A stretch of DNA of 64,000 nucleotides from Synechococcus sp. J7-Johnson. GTDB lineage: Bacteria > Cyanobacteriota > Cyanobacteriia > PCC-6307 > Cyanobiaceae. The stretch is from positions 41,960 through 105,959 of the forward strand of contig NZ_JAGQBU010000008.1 in assembly GCF_024345795.1 (NCBI RefSeq), read 5' to 3'. Every line of letters begins with the position of its first letter. Position 1 is the first letter of the stretch. The notes under the pieces were generated by a model, which saw only the letters and a program-made list of their open reading frames with translations, had not been told where the DNA came from and made no database searches. Of this stretch, positions 1-9,496 are shown one piece after another. A program made the translations under genes and the position numbers.

Positions 1-2193
1 TATCTCTCCAAGATCAAGGTCATCCGCAAGATCGCCGAAAAGATCATCGCCTTCCTCGCCCAACTCGAGGACTTCCAGAAGAAGCTGTGGCAGAAGAAGA
101 AGTTTGTGGTCGACACGCAGTGGTGTATCAGGTTGGGTTTAATCCCAGAGGAGTTCTACGTAGAGCTCGCAGCCAACGAAGCCCAGCGTGATGAATGGAT
201 CGAGCTTTTTGCAATCGATGAGATCAAAGGTGACTTGACTACCCCGGGGTACAGCAGCAAGCTCACGTCAGAGTTCCTTAAGGCGCATCCAACGCTGGTG
301 GTGGATACACGGCACTTTGATGCAGATTTCACTGTGCGGATGATTGAAGCGACGGGCGAAATCGACGATCAGACGGACGGCCTACTGTTTCACAGCGAGA
401 ACTTCCAGGCCCTGTCACTGATGAAAGCTCGGTATCGAGAGCATGTGAAGTGCATCTACATCGATCCGCCGTACAATACTGGGAGCGACGGATTCCCATA
501 TAAGGACAACTATCAGCACTCTTCCTGGGCATCTATGTTGCTCGACAGGGTCTTGCTTAGCCGCACGTTGCTTCGAGAGTCCGGTCTATTCTTTTGCAGC
601 CTTGATGACCGCGAAGTTAATCGGGCCAGTCAGTTAATAAATAGTGTGTACTCAGAGGATGGCTTTGTTTCTGATATTACGATAGTCAACAATCTCAAGG
701 GCCGACAAGACAGGGCGCACATTGCTACAGCACATGAACATCTCTTGATGTTTCAGATGCCCTTGGGTGAGTCGTTTGGATTCGCACTTCCAGAGGATAG
801 ACGCACTCAGTTTGAACGTGAAGACGAAGCAGGGTATTCGTACGAACTCCGTGATCTTAGACGGCGTGGAGGCGGAGATCGGCGCGAAGATCGACCAAAC
901 ATGTATTTTCCGATTTTCTGGAATGAGGCAGATAAAACTGCGTCTTTGGAGCGAAAAAGTACTGAAGATGTAGAGATTACCCCAAAGCGCTCTGATGGGA
1001 GCGATGGCCGTTGGCGCTGGGGAATGGAACGTGTTCAAAGATGCCTTAATATCTTGGAAGCGAAACCAGTAGCAGGCGGTGTCCGATGGAATATCGACTA
1101 CCGGGTCTATCTAGATAAAGACGGCATGCGTCGGATGAAGCCAAAGTCTTTTTGGAATGAACCTCGTTACTCAACTGATAACGCGGTAAAGATGCTCAAG
1201 GCAATGATTCCGGAGGTTGAATACCCCTCGCCGAAAGCAGTGGGACTTCTGAGCGACGTGTTCTCGCATGGTTCAGACGAGGATGATCTGATTTGCGACT
1301 TCTTCGCAGGGTCCGGAACCACCGGCCACGCTGTCATCAGCCTGAACCGTGATGACGGCGGGAAGCGCAAGATGATCCTTGTCGAGATGGGCGACTACTT
1401 CGACACTGTGCTGCTGCCGCGCATCAAAAAGGTCACCTTCACACCGGAGTGGAAGGACGGCAAGCCCAATCGCCTTGCCACGCCTGAGGAAGCCGAGCGC
1501 AGCCCGCGCATCGTCAAAGTGGTCCGTCTCGAATCCTACGAAGACGCGCTCAACAATCTGGAAACCCACCGCACCAAGGAACAGCAAGGCCTTCTCGACC
1601 TCGCCCAAGCCCAGGCTACGGACGGGCTGAAGGAGCAGTACATCCTGAGCTACATGCTCGACGTTGAGACACGCGGGAGTCAGTCGCTGCTCAACGTGCA
1701 GGCCTTCACCGATCCCACCGCCTACAAGCTCAAGTTCAAACGCCCGGGGTCGGATGAGAGCCGCGAGGTGAATGTTGATCTGCTCGAGACCTTCAACTGG
1801 CTGATCGGCCTCACCGTGAAGACCATCGCTGCCCCGCAAGTATTCAGCGCAGCGTTCGAGCGCGATGGTGAGGATCGCCTGCGTCTGAAGGGTCGACTCA
1901 AGCAGGAGGTTGAAGCCCCGTACTGGTTCCGCACCGTTACTGGCACCACACCCGACGGCCGCCGGACGCTCATCATCTGGCGCAAGCTCACCGGTGAGCC
2001 TGAGCAGGACAACCTCGTCCTCGACGAGTGGTTCACCAAGAAGGGCTACTCGGCCAAGGACAGCGAGTTCGACCTCATCTACGTCAACGGCGGCAATAGC
2101 CTCGAGAACCTCAAGACCGCTGATGACCTCTGGAAGGTGCGGCTGACCGAAGAGGACTTCCACCGGCTGATGTTCGAGGCGGAGGGACCCTGA
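1..2193 (+). CDS. mod: Type III restriction-modification DNA methyltransferase (Mod), 5' end outside window
   Basis: The frame is open from base 1, so the start codon lies upstream of the window; a GTG at 106 is internal. The product is a beta-class adenine methyltransferase, with the catalytic motif DPPYNTG at 463-483 and the AdoMet-binding motif FAGSGTTG near 1300-1330, in the order typical of type III Mod subunits. Mod recognises and methylates the target and supplies specificity to Res. The stop overlaps the Res start by one base (TGATG), so the two are translationally coupled. The stretch from about 590 to 1230, where the target-recognition domain should lie, is visibly more AT-rich than the flanks, which suggests a swapped recognition domain. 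Confidence 0.93.
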   Translation, partial: YLSKIKVIRKIAEKIIAFLAQLEDFQKKLWQKKKFVVDTQWCIRLGLIPEEFYVELAANEAQRDEWIELFAIDEIKGDLTTPGYSSKLTSEFLKAHPTLVVDTRHFDADFTVRMIEATGEIDDQTDGLLFHSENFQALSLMKARYREHVKCIYIDPPYNTGSDGFPYKDNYQHSSWASMLLDRVLLSRTLLRESGLFFCSLDDREVNRASQLINSVYSEDGFVSDITIVNNLKGRQDRAHIATAHEHLLMFQMPLGESFGFALPEDRRTQFEREDEAGYSYELRDLRRRGGGDRREDRPNMYFPIFWNEADKTASLERKSTEDVEITPKRSDGSDGRWRWGMERVQRCLNILEAKPVAGGVRWNIDYRVYLDKDGMRRMKPKSFWNEPRYSTDNAVKMLKAMIPEVEYPSPKAVGLLSDVFSHGSDEDDLICDFFAGSGTTGHAVISLNRDDGGKRKMILVEMGDYFDTVLLPRIKKVTFTPEWKDGKPNRLATPEEAERSPRIVKVVRLESYEDALNNLETHRTKEQQGLLDLAQAQATDGLKEQYILSYMLDVETRGSQSLLNVQAFTDPTAYKLKFKRPGSDESREVNVDLLETFNWLIGLTVKTIAAPQVFSAAFERDGEDRLRLKGRLKQEVEAPYWFRTVTGTTPDGRRTLIIWRKLTGEPEQDNLVLDEWFTKKGYSAKDSEFDLIYVNGGNSLENLKTADDLWKVRLTEEDFHRLMFEAEGP

Positions 2194-5100
2194 TGCCACG
2201 GGGACGCCCCAGGAAGAACCCAGAGACAACCGCGACTGCGTCACCCGCCGCCCGGCGAGGTCGTCCGAGCAATAAGCCCCAGGTGCGCTTCGCTGACAAG
2301 CTGGTGCTCAACCAATGGCTGCTGTCGCTTTTCAACGTCAAGCAGTTTGATGACCTAGCCAAGCCGCTCCGCAATGAGGCCCTTGAAGGGTTGGATGAGA
2401 ACAACGTCCACCACTTCCATTACGCCCTGACGTCTCAGCTGCTCAACCTCACGCAGCTCCCCACCGAGCTTCTCCTGGAGTACGACCAGAACATCGTCCG
2501 CCACAGTCAGCGTCTGAACGAACGTCGCATCACCCGAGGGGAGGAGCCAATCGTCTGGAAGTACTTCCAGTACCTGGCCTTGCTGTTCAGCGAGATCTAC
2601 CTCGATCACTACTTCCGCGATGCCAATGGCCTCCTGGCAGCCCTCAACACACAGATCACCTCCTACAACGAAGACAAGTCCGAACCTGACCAGCTCACAC
2701 ATCTGGACGCGGAAGCTGAGGCGTGGCCACAACTGAACAAGCTTGCCTTCTGGATGGCCACAGGTGCTGGCAAAACACTGGTGATGCACACCCACATCCT
2801 CCAGTTCCAGTGGTATCTGGAGAAATACGGGCGCCGCCGCGAGTTGAACCGCATCATCCTTCTCACACCCAACGAAGGCCTTTCGCAGCAGCACCTACGC
2901 GAATTCGAGTCCGCTGGTATCTCTGCCGAGATCTTCAACAAAGATGGAGGCCGGTTGTTCACGGGGCAGGCGGTCGAAATTCTTGAAGTCACCCGTCTGA
3001 AAGATGAGATGGGCATCAAGACCGTTGCGGTGGATGCCTTTGAGGGCAACAATCTGGTGCTGGTTGACGAAGGCCACAGGGGCGCCTCCAGTGGCGGTGA
3101 CGGTGCCTGGATGCGTTATCGCAACGCCCTTTGTGAGAAGGGCTTTTCGTTCGAATACTCCGCCACCTTTGGCCAGGCGGTGAAGGGGAACCCTGGGCTC
3201 ACTGAGCTCTACGCCAAGAACACCCTGTTTGACTACTCCTACCGCTACTTCTACGGAGACGGCTTTGGCAAGGATTACCAGATCCTCAACCTCGACGAAA
3301 CCACCCAGCGCAACCACCGAGACCTTTATCTCACGGCGTGTCTTCTTTCGTTCTTCCAGCAGCAGCGACTGCACCGTGAGCAAGAGAGCGCCTTCAGGCC
3401 CTTCCTGATCGACAAGCCGTTATGGATTTTCGTCGGTGGCAGCGTGACGGCGACCTTGGCCAAGCAAGACGCCTCCGACATCGTGGAGATCCTGCAATTC
3501 CTAGCGCGCTTCGTTGCTGATCGCCCAGTCAGCATCCAGCGCATCGAGCGCGTGCTGAACCAGGGCCTCATCACCACCAGTGGTGCCAACCTGTTTGCGG
3601 GTCGGTTCGCCTACCTGAACACGTGCGGCCTCACTGCCACGCAAGTCTTTGAAGCGACCCTGGCAATCCTCTTCAACGCACCTGGGGGTGGCCAGCTCTA
3701 TGTAGAGAACCTGAAGGGAGCATCGGGCGAGATTGCCCTGCGGCTTGGCGCCGAGAACGAGCCATTCGGCGTGATCAATGTGGGTGATGATGCCAAGTTG
3801 GTCAAGCTGTGCGAGGAGAACGGTCTGGCTTGTGGTGACCGCGAGTTTGCCGGTTCGCTGTTCCACGAGATCAATCAGGTTCACTCCCCCGTGAACCTGC
3901 TGATCGGATCAAAGAAGTTCACCGAGGGCTGGTCCAGTTGGCGGGTCTCCACCATGGGCCTGATGAATGTGGGTCGTACCGAAGGGGCACAGATCATCCA
4001 GCTCTTCGGCCGTGGTGTACGCCTCAAGGGCTACGAAATGAGCCTGAAGCGCAGCGGACGTGCGCAGCTGCCAGATGGCCTGCAGAGTCCAAAGCACATC
4101 GCCGTACTGGAAACCCTTGGCATCTTCGGCATTAAGGCTGATTACATGGCCCAGTTCCGCGACTTCCTTGAAGAAGAAGGACTTCCCACCAATGAGGTCC
4201 GTATCGAATTCCTGCTGCCTGTCATCAAAAATCTCGGCACCTTGAAACTCAAGACAGTGCGGCTCCAGAAAACAATCAACGGCGTCAACACTGAGTTCGG
4301 CGATGCCTTTCGCAAGCTGGCGCCTATCCCCACCGTGGCGCCACCTGATCCTGATAGCGACCCGAGAACCTGCTCCCTGCAGAAGAACCCGGTCGTCCTG
4401 AACTGGTACCCCAAAATCCAAGCCATGAAGTCAAGCGGGATCCAGGGACTTGATTTTGAAGTTTCGCCAAATCAGACGCACTTGACAGCGCAGCATGTTG
4501 CTTTTCTGAATCTCACTCAACTGTATTTCGAACTGGAACGCTTCAAGGCCGAGCGTGGTTGGTACAACCTCAACCTCACGCTGGCTGGCATTGCCAGGCT
4601 CCTGGCCAACCAAACCTGGTATCTGCTGCTGATTCCTGCCGAAGAGTTGGCCTATGATTCGTTCGAACGGGTGCGTCTGTGGCAGGAAATTGCCCTCGCA
4701 TTGCTCAAGAAATACACAGAGCGCTACTACATTTCTAGCAAGCGAGACTGGGAAGGCAAGTATTTGGAATACCGCTACTTGGAGGGCGACGATCCGAACT
4801 TCTTGGGTGGCAAAGATGCGGGGGAGGAAGGGTATTACCGCATTCTAATTGAAGAATCCCAGGAGGAGATCGTGGCCAAGCTCACTGAGCTTAAGGAAGC
4901 GATTGGCAAGGGAGATCTCAAGCCATGGGAGTTTCGGGGCATCAAGGCCCTCTGGTTTGGCAAACATCTCTACCAACCTCTGCTGTATCTCGACTCGAAG
5001 GTCGTTGAAATCAGCCCGGTGCCGTTAAACAAAGGCGAGCGGTATTTTGTTGAAGATCTCAAGGTCTTTTATGATGCCAACGCTGATTTCTTCAAAGACA

Positions 5101-5492
5101 GGGAACTGTACTTGCTGCGCAACCTAAGCAAAGGAAAGGGAGTGGGTTTCTTTGAGGCGGGTAACTTTTACCCAGACTTCATCCTGTGGTTACTGGTTGA
5201 GGATCAGCAGCACGTGATCTTCGTGGATCCCAAGGGTATCCGCAATCTCGGCCCTGCAGACCCGAAAATTCAGTTCTACGAATCCATCAAGGAGACAGAA
5301 GCTCGCCTCGGCGATCCGGAAGTTCACCTACATTCCTTCATTATTTCCAACACGGCATCAGCCACGATGAAGTTGCTGTGGAACATGGACAAAGATCAAA
5401 TGCTTAGCAAGCAAATACTCTTCCAAGAAGAAGACAAGGACACCTACATTGGATCAATGCTGACTAGGGTCATGACTGGCCCAACTCAGTGA
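2193..5492 (+). CDS. res: Type III restriction endonuclease subunit (Res)
   Basis: 1099 residues, the usual size for Res. An N-terminal superfamily 2 helicase/translocase core carries Walker A (MATGAGKT, residues ~187-194) and a DEGH box (~290). Near the C-terminus a PD...DPK arrangement (YPDFI ~991, FVDPKG ~1008-1013) matches the PD-(D/E)XK nuclease of type III enzymes. The enzyme uses ATP and cuts DNA between two head-to-head unmethylated sites in complex with Mod. The reading frame is intact and all motifs are present, so the system is probably active. The helicase lacks the standard DEAH spelling but keeps the acidic pair. Confidence 0.93.
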   Translation: MPRGRPRKNPETTATASPAARRGRPSNKPQVRFADKLVLNQWLLSLFNVKQFDDLAKPLRNEALEGLDENNVHHFHYALTSQLLNLTQLPTELLLEYDQNIVRHSQRLNERRITRGEEPIVWKYFQYLALLFSEIYLDHYFRDANGLLAALNTQITSYNEDKSEPDQLTHLDAEAEAWPQLNKLAFWMATGAGKTLVMHTHILQFQWYLEKYGRRRELNRIILLTPNEGLSQQHLREFESAGISAEIFNKDGGRLFTGQAVEILEVTRLKDEMGIKTVAVDAFEGNNLVLVDEGHRGASSGGDGAWMRYRNALCEKGFSFEYSATFGQAVKGNPGLTELYAKNTLFDYSYRYFYGDGFGKDYQILNLDETTQRNHRDLYLTACLLSFFQQQRLHREQESAFRPFLIDKPLWIFVGGSVTATLAKQDASDIVEILQFLARFVADRPVSIQRIERVLNQGLITTSGANLFAGRFAYLNTCGLTATQVFEATLAILFNAPGGGQLYVENLKGASGEIALRLGAENEPFGVINVGDDAKLVKLCEENGLACGDREFAGSLFHEINQVHSPVNLLIGSKKFTEGWSSWRVSTMGLMNVGRTEGAQIIQLFGRGVRLKGYEMSLKRSGRAQLPDGLQSPKHIAVLETLGIFGIKADYMAQFRDFLEEEGLPTNEVRIEFLLPVIKNLGTLKLKTVRLQKTINGVNTEFGDAFRKLAPIPTVAPPDPDSDPRTCSLQKNPVVLNWYPKIQAMKSSGIQGLDFEVSPNQTHLTAQHVAFLNLTQLYFELERFKAERGWYNLNLTLAGIARLLANQTWYLLLIPAEELAYDSFERVRLWQEIALALLKKYTERYYISSKRDWEGKYLEYRYLEGDDPNFLGGKDAGEEGYYRILIEESQEEIVAKLTELKEAIGKGDLKPWEFRGIKALWFGKHLYQPLLYLDSKVVEISPVPLNKGERYFVEDLKVFYDANADFFKDRELYLLRNLSKGKGVGFFEAGNFYPDFILWLLVEDQQHVIFVDPKGIRNLGPADPKIQFYESIKETEARLGDPEVHLHSFIISNTASATMKLLWNMDKDQMLSKQILFQEEDKDTYIGSMLTRVMTGPTQ

Positions 5493-5693
5493 TTGATGCA
5501 AAACCTACTTTAACTCGGCACTGTGAGGGCTGGTTTGTTGGACATCTTGCATCCATAGGCCCTCCCAGCGTTGACCTGATCCACCCAGCTTCTGATCAGT
5601 GGTGACCAGCATCAGCGCTGACTGGATCACGCTGCGGCAGTCGCTTCCTTCTTCGGCAGGGTTGATGCAAACCCCCCGCATAACGCAGAATCT

Positions 5694-6641
5694 TTAGCCG
5701 TGGTAAGCCCCGCCATGGGGGTCTCCCTCCCCATCAACCTCCGGACAGATCAGCTCCACCGCCTGCCGCGCTTCGCTCAGCACCTGAAACAGCACCTTGG
5801 GCGATTCCTTGAGCAATTTGATCCAGTGACCCAGATAGGCGGCATGACTCTCGATCTCGCTGCCGATCTCTAGCCGATCCCCCAGCAGCACCGCCCCCAA
5901 CTCAGCAACAAGTTCCTCACGGGCATAGCGTGGCTTCCCGAAGACACCGCCCAGATCCCGCTTGAGCCGAGATTCATGGCCGGTGGAGTGGACGGCTTCA
6001 TGGGCCCAGGTGGCGCAGAACGCCGCTGGTGAGTGGAAGCTGGCGCGATCAGGGAGCTGGATCCGATCAATCGCCGGCAGGTAGCAGGCGCGATCACCCC
6101 CAAAGCTGACCGGCACTGGCCAGGCCCCCAGCAGGGACTCGGCGGCCTCCAGGCGCTCGGGCTCCGGCTTGGGCTCCACACCTTCCGCAGCCTTGCGGGC
6201 CTCAATCAGGCCAGCCAGTGCTGCTCCCTCGAGATCAGATGCATTGAAGACCGCCACCGGCCGGTAGCTGGCCCAGCTGCGCAGGGTGACTTCACCGCCC
6301 TCGCCTGGCTCCTCGCGGCTGTGCAGCTGGGGCCGCAGGATGTGAACGGCCTTGCTGCCCTTCTTGGGGAAGATGCCAAGCTTTCTGGCCTCGGCAAAGC
6401 CGCACCAGAACGGCAGGGACGAACCCCGGATGTGCAGACCGAGGGTGAGCAGGATCGGATTGGCGCCGCGGTAGCGATGGCCTGAAAGCAGATTGACGTG
6501 GTGGCCGCCGCCGCTGCCATCCCAGGGACGCCGCCAGGGGGCAGAACCTGCCTCCATCAACTCGATCAAGGAAGCAACGATCTTCTCCTCGGCCGTGGGG
6601 CCATCGAAGGATTTGCGGGAGCGGGACTGGGACGCGGCCAT
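5694..6641 (-). CDS. ArdC-like antirestriction protein with zincin metallopeptidase domain
   Basis: 315 residues from the ATG at 6641. The frame stays open upstream to 6767, but the arginine- and proline-rich extension lies in the palindromic repeat and is unlikely to be translated. The N-terminal part (residues ~15-135) fits the ArdC ssDNA-binding domain, and HEAVH at 214-218 is an intact HExxH zinc motif followed by a downstream acidic segment (EELVAELGA). ArdC proteins are carried by plasmids and phages and protect incoming DNA from restriction. This one stands tail-to-tail with a type III system, 200 bases from res. A palindromic repeat begins 27 bases upstream of the start. No strong Shine-Dalgarno sequence is visible. 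Confidence 0.82.
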   Translation of the reverse strand: MAASQSRSRKSFDGPTAEEKIVASLIELMEAGSAPWRRPWDGSGGGHHVNLLSGHRYRGANPILLTLGLHIRGSSLPFWCGFAEARKLGIFPKKGSKAVHILRPQLHSREEPGEGGEVTLRSWASYRPVAVFNASDLEGAALAGLIEARKAAEGVEPKPEPERLEAAESLLGAWPVPVSFGGDRACYLPAIDRIQLPDRASFHSPAAFCATWAHEAVHSTGHESRLKRDLGGVFGKPRYAREELVAELGAVLLGDRLEIGSEIESHAAYLGHWIKLLKESPKVLFQVLSEARQAVELICPEVDGEGDPHGGAYHG

Positions 6642-6667
6642 GAACGGCAAAGCGCGGGACGCCCGAG

Positions 6668-6746
6668 TGGTGCCCCGCGACGGCAAGGGCGGCGACGGCG
6701 CCTGTCGCCGAGCCGCTTGCGCAGCCCTTGCCCGTGGGGCGACCAT
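6668..6746. repeat. Palindromic repeat, copy A
   Basis: Largest of four related palindromes. Core from CAAGGG (6684-6689) to CCCTTG (6725-6730), with an inner hairpin GGCGAC/GTCGCC and the one-sided spacer ending in TTGCGCA. Outer arms TGGTGCCCC and GGGGCGACCA extend the pairing. It lies between the small gene at 6779-7027 and the ardC-like start, 27 bases from the latter. Confidence 0.7.
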
Positions 6747-6778
6747 GAGGAAGCCCGCGCGACCCATCCCCAGGGGGG

Positions 6779-7027
6779 TCAGTCCCGCAGCAGATCACCG
6801 CTGCTCCAGCCACCGCTGCGCCGCACCCGTGACGGCCGAGAGACGGTGGTCTTGGTCATCTTCTGCCGATCGAAGCTGCCCCGCGAGGGGGCCATGGCGA
6901 CGGAGAAAGCAACGCCCGGTGCGCCGACCACCTGCTGGGGCCAGATGCCGGTGCGGGGCTTGGCGTGAACCCGGGCGATCTGAGCTGGGGCCTTCATCGA
7001 TCTGGCGCTGATCATCGTGGCGGGCAT
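6779..7027 (-). CDS. Small basic protein of unknown function
   Basis: 82 residues, rich in Arg, Lys, Ser and Ala; no family recognised. The start is well supported: AAGGAG lies 7 bases before the ATG at 7027, one of the clearest ribosome sites in the accessory region. The motif TGGCAATGG lies 33 bases upstream of the start, as it does before the C39 peptidase, so this gene probably belongs to the same transcriptional programme as the phage genes. The ardC-like gene follows in the same direction with palindrome A between them. The basic composition would suit a nucleic-acid-binding protein, but that is only a guess. Confidence 0.55.
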   Translation of the reverse strand: MPATMISARSMKAPAQIARVHAKPRTGIWPQQVVGAPGVAFSVAMAPSRGSFDRQKMTKTTVSRPSRVRRSGGWSSGDLLRD

Positions 7028-7354
7028 GGCTTGGCTCCTTGTGTTCAGGCTCCATTGCCAGGGCACGGTTGGCGCTGGCAAGGGGAATTGACGTCTTGCG
7101 GCCCCGCTGATGCCTCCTGCCATCCGTGGCTCTGCCAACGGCTCGGCCTTGGGTGAGAAGCCCGGGCCGTCAGGTCCTGCCGGCCCCTGGCGGGTCACGG
7201 CCAGGATCAGTGGCGGCCTGGTGCAGATCAGCAACAACCACGAGTCGCGGGTGATCCGCAAGGCGGAAGTGGAGACCTACCTGCACATAGGCAAGGCCAG
7301 GTGAATCAAACACTGCCGGGGATAAAAAAGGCGGGGAGTCTTCTGCGTGACGCC
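7028..7354. other. Gene-poor gap between small phage-like gene and vapC
   Basis: Holds the ribosome site and leader motif of the minus-strand gene at 7027. The only open frame on the + strand (7110-7304, 64 codons) has no ribosome site and a biased, proline-rich start; I do not call it. No tRNA, terminator or repeat was seen in the remainder. Confidence 0.5.
7052..7060 (-). promoter_or_regulatory. TGGCAATRG leader motif, site 1
   Basis: TGGCAATGG on the minus strand, 33 bases before the start at 7027. One of five such sites in the accessory region, all within 33-43 bases of a start codon. Its role is unknown; the position would suit a -10 region or an activator/leader element. Confidence 0.45.
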
Positions 7355-7756
7355 TTACGCCGTTGGCACCCAGTTTTCAACATGCAGGCCGCTCACCTGG
7401 GCAAACTCGCGGGTGTTGTTGGTGATCAGCGTGGCCTGCAGGCTCAGGGCATGGGCCGCGATCATCGTGTCGAGTGAGCCGATCGGTGTCCCTCGGCGTT
7501 CAAGCTCCGCACGCACATCGCCATAGGCCCAGGCAGCACGTTCGTCAAAAGGCAGAATCGTGAGAGGGGCCAGAAACATCTCCAGGGCCTGGCGGTTGCG
7601 CGCCGAACCACTCTTGGCCACACCAAAGGCCAGCTCAGCGGCCACCACGCTGCAGAGGCCAATCTCTCCGAGCCGGTAGTGCTTGAACCGCTCCAATACC
7701 GCCGGCGGCTTGGCATTGATGATGGTGATGCAGATGTTGGTATCGAGCAGGATCAT
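7355..7756 (-). CDS. vapC: VapC-family toxin, PIN-domain ribonuclease
   Basis: 133 residues, the normal VapC length. The PIN acidic residues are all visible: D5 in LLDTN, a glutamate in AAELAFG, an aspartate in SLDTMIAAHA, and TNNTREF near the end. VapC toxins cut tRNA or rRNA using bound magnesium unless blocked by the cognate antitoxin. The start codon overlaps the vapB stop (ATGA at 7753-7756), the standard antitoxin-first coupling. The closing NWVPTA fits the family. The gene looks intact. A second vapBC pair lies 4 kb away with about the same length but a clearly different sequence, so this is not a recent duplication. Confidence 0.9.
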   Translation of the reverse strand: MILLDTNICITIINAKPPAVLERFKHYRLGEIGLCSVVAAELAFGVAKSGSARNRQALEMFLAPLTILPFDERAAWAYGDVRAELERRGTPIGSLDTMIAAHALSLQATLITNNTREFAQVSGLHVENWVPTA

Positions 7757-7986
7757 GGGTTGATCGCCTCCCGGATCTGCTCTTCGGGTTGCTCGCGCGT
7801 GATCACAAACCCGGGTTCGAAGGCGGCCAGCCCCGCCTCCAGGGTTTGCCAGGGGTCATCAATGGGCAGCAGCAGCACCCCGTTGCCGAAGTGCTTCACC
7901 ACCACCTCACTGCCGCTGAAGCGGTACTCCTTCGGCAGCCGCACAGCCTGGCTGCGGCCCGATTGAAACAGACGTGCGGTGTCCAT
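7753..7986 (-). CDS. vapB: VapB-family antitoxin
   Basis: 77 residues from the ATG at 7986. The N-terminus (TARLFQSGRSQAVRLPKEYRF) is the classic AbrB/SpoVT swapped-hairpin DNA-binding domain of VapB antitoxins; the C-terminal ~30 residues should wrap the toxin. The ORF continues upstream of this ATG but that part shows no homology and overlaps the divergent higBA promoter region. The product represses its own operon in complex with VapC and neutralises the PIN nuclease. It is divergent from higBA, with about 230 bases between the two starts. Confidence 0.9.
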   Translation of the reverse strand: MDTARLFQSGRSQAVRLPKEYRFSGSEVVVKHFGNGVLLLPIDDPWQTLEAGLAAFEPGFVITREQPEEQIREAINP

Positions 7987-8165
7987 CGGATGCCCCTGAT
8001 CGGGTAGTGACCCATGGTAGCTACCACTGCTGGAGCTGGGCTCACAGCGACAAGGCCAGCTGGGCAGCCCCCAAAGCCATTGCGCGGCCGCGCATGCTGA
8101 GGAATTCCGCTCCACGTCCGTCCACGGCTCGGTCAGATGCTGCCCTGCCTTGATGGGGCGATCCC

Positions 8166-8210
8166 TTGACAGGCACGCGGCGGGTCCTATGGTATTCCTT
8201 GGACGGAATA
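8166..8210 (+). promoter_or_regulatory. Promoter and operator of higBA-like operon
   Basis: TTGACA (8166-8171), 16 bases, then TATGGT (8188-8193) form a near-consensus sigma-70-type promoter. A perfect inverted repeat TATTCC-N6-GGAATA (8193-8198 and 8205-8210) overlaps the -10 box and start region, just before the start codon at 8215. This is where an autoregulatory antitoxin or toxin-antitoxin complex would bind. The leader would be very short or absent. Confidence 0.65.
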
Positions 8211-8214
8211 ACGC

Positions 8215-8574
8215 ATGTGGGATGTCGGGCACACCCTGGCCTTTGAGGAGTGGTGGAACGATCTGAGCGAGCAGGAGCAGGACGATGTGACCGCCATCGT
8301 GGAGTTGCTCGAGGAGATGGGCCCCAAGCTCCCCTCCCCCTACTCCTCAGGCATCAAGGGCTCACGCCACAGCCATATGCGCGAGCTGCGCATTCAATCC
8401 CATGGAGATCCACTTCGAGTTTTCTATGCCTTTGACCCGCAGCGCAGCGCCGTTCTCCTGATCGGAGGTAACAAAACAGGCGATGAAAAGCGGTTCTACA
8501 AGAAGCTGATTCCCAAGGCCGACGCGCTCTACGACGACCATCTTCTGAGTCTCCAATCCCAATCAGACCGATGA
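8215..8574 (+). CDS. higB: RelE/HigB-like toxin (phage Gp49-like family)
   Basis: 119 residues. The pattern (FEEWWNDLSEQEQDDV near the N-terminus, SHMRELRIQ in the middle, LRVFYAFDPQRSAVLLIGG, then KRFYKKLIPKAD) is that of the Gp49-like RelE-superfamily toxins, which cleave mRNA on the ribosome. The basic pair in KRFYKK and the Arg-rich middle strand are the usual active-site elements. The toxin comes first and its stop overlaps the antitoxin start (ATGA at 8571-8574), the order typical of higBA. A strong promoter with a palindromic operator sits directly upstream. The gene appears intact. Confidence 0.88.
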   Translation: MWDVGHTLAFEEWWNDLSEQEQDDVTAIVELLEEMGPKLPSPYSSGIKGSRHSHMRELRIQSHGDPLRVFYAFDPQRSAVLLIGGNKTGDEKRFYKKLIPKADALYDDHLLSLQSQSDR

Positions 8575-8936
8575 CCCGCCCCTTCTCCGAACTCACCAAG
8601 GACTTCAGCAGCGAGCGCCGTGCCCGCATCGATGAGCGTAAGGAGCAACTGCGGCAGGAGATGACCCTGGCTGAGCTCCGTAAAGCCTTCTTGCTCACCC
8701 AGGACACCCTCGCTCAGGCCCTCAATGTCAAACAGGCGGAGATCTCCAAGATTGAGAACCGGGCGGACATGCTGATGAGCACGCTGCGGAATTTCGTTCA
8801 GGCCATGGGTGGTGACCTCGAAATCCGTGCCGTGTTCCCTGATCGCTCAGTCGAGATTGCCAATTTCTCCTCTCTGGCATCCAAGCGCAAATCGACGCGC
8901 GCCTCAGGCAAGAAGGCGGCTGCGATGACGGCGTAG
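8571..8936 (+). CDS. higA: XRE/HigA-like antitoxin
   Basis: 121 residues. A helix-turn-helix of the XRE type occupies the middle (LTQDTLAQALNVKQAEISKIE, then a run ending in MLMSTLRNFVQAMGG), preceded by a charged helix that probably contacts the toxin. The tail is Lys/Ala-rich and likely flexible. It should neutralise the upstream toxin and repress transcription through the inverted repeat at 8193-8210. The start overlaps the toxin stop by four bases. A short hairpin with a T-rich tail follows at 8973, consistent with a two-gene transcript. Confidence 0.88.
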   Translation: MTRPFSELTKDFSSERRARIDERKEQLRQEMTLAELRKAFLLTQDTLAQALNVKQAEISKIENRADMLMSTLRNFVQAMGGDLEIRAVFPDRSVEIANFSSLASKRKSTRASGKKAAAMTA

Positions 8937-8972
8937 ACCCCGTTCGGTTGACCCCGCTGATCAGACCTTCAG

Positions 8973-8993
8973 GGCCTGGCCGCAGGCCTTTCT
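8973..8993 (+). terminator. Probable intrinsic terminator after higBA-like operon
   Basis: GGCCTG (8973-8978), loop GCCG, CAGGCC (8983-8988), followed by TTTCT. The stem is short and the T-run weak, but it lies 37 bases after the antitoxin stop in the right orientation. Confidence 0.5.
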
Positions 8994-9057
8994 GGCAAAG
9001 CTGTTGCTTGCCGTGAAACGTGCATAAACCGTCAGGACCGGCAGGCCCCAGGCAAGC

Positions 9058-9354
9058 TCAGGCCGCAGCCAGTGGCTCTGGTGCCATGGAGGCCTGGACC
9101 AGCTCGATCTCCGCTTCGTGGGCGGCCTCCAGCGCCGCATCGATCTCCTGGATGCGGGCCAGGAACAGCTCCATCGCGGGGATCAGCTCTTCCTCCAGCA
9201 GGGTGATTTCTTCCTCGCCATAGGGGTGATCGATCCAGAGACGGCGGATTGGCTTGCCTCTGTGGGTGCGCAGCAGCCGGGTGAGCGCCAGGTGGCTGGA
9301 GTGGACGAGGGCGACGGGATCCTCGCGGCAGAGGGAATCGAGCCAGAGGGACAT
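9058..9354 (-). CDS. Hypothetical acidic protein, 98 residues
   Basis: No family recognised. From the ATG at 9354 the product begins MSLWLDSL and has a long charged helical C-terminal half (GEEEITLLEEELIPAMELFL then QEIDAALEAAHEAEIELVQA) likely to form a coiled coil. The frame is open upstream to 9483, but that region is inside palindrome B and would encode a low-complexity Arg/Ala/Pro stretch. It is the last gene of a minus-strand set with the two-helix membrane protein and the C39 peptidase. Palindrome B begins 42 bases before the start. It could be a small phage accessory protein such as a spanin-like or regulatory factor, but nothing in the sequence decides this. Confidence 0.5.
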   Translation of the reverse strand: MSLWLDSLCREDPVALVHSSHLALTRLLRTHRGKPIRRLWIDHPYGEEEITLLEEELIPAMELFLARIQEIDAALEAAHEAEIELVQASMAPEPLAAA

Positions 9355-9395
9355 GGGGCCTGGCGCCGTGGCGCAGCGATGGGACGCCAGCAGCA

Positions 9396-9449
9396 CCGCC
9401 GGATCAGGCAAGGGGCGCGAAGCGCCTCGCGCAGCCCTTGCCCCGGCGG
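9396..9449. repeat. Palindromic repeat, copy B
   Basis: Outer arms CCGCCGG (9396-9402) and CCGGCGG (9443-9449) are perfectly complementary; the core runs GGCAAGGG to CCCTTGCC with an inner GGCGC-gaa-GCGCC hairpin and the spacer TCGCGCA. It lies between 9354 and 9497, 42 bases upstream of a minus-strand start. Confidence 0.7.
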
Positions 9450-9496
9450 ATGATGCGCGATCCCACCGCGCTGGCCGGCACACCAGGAGGTCCTCC

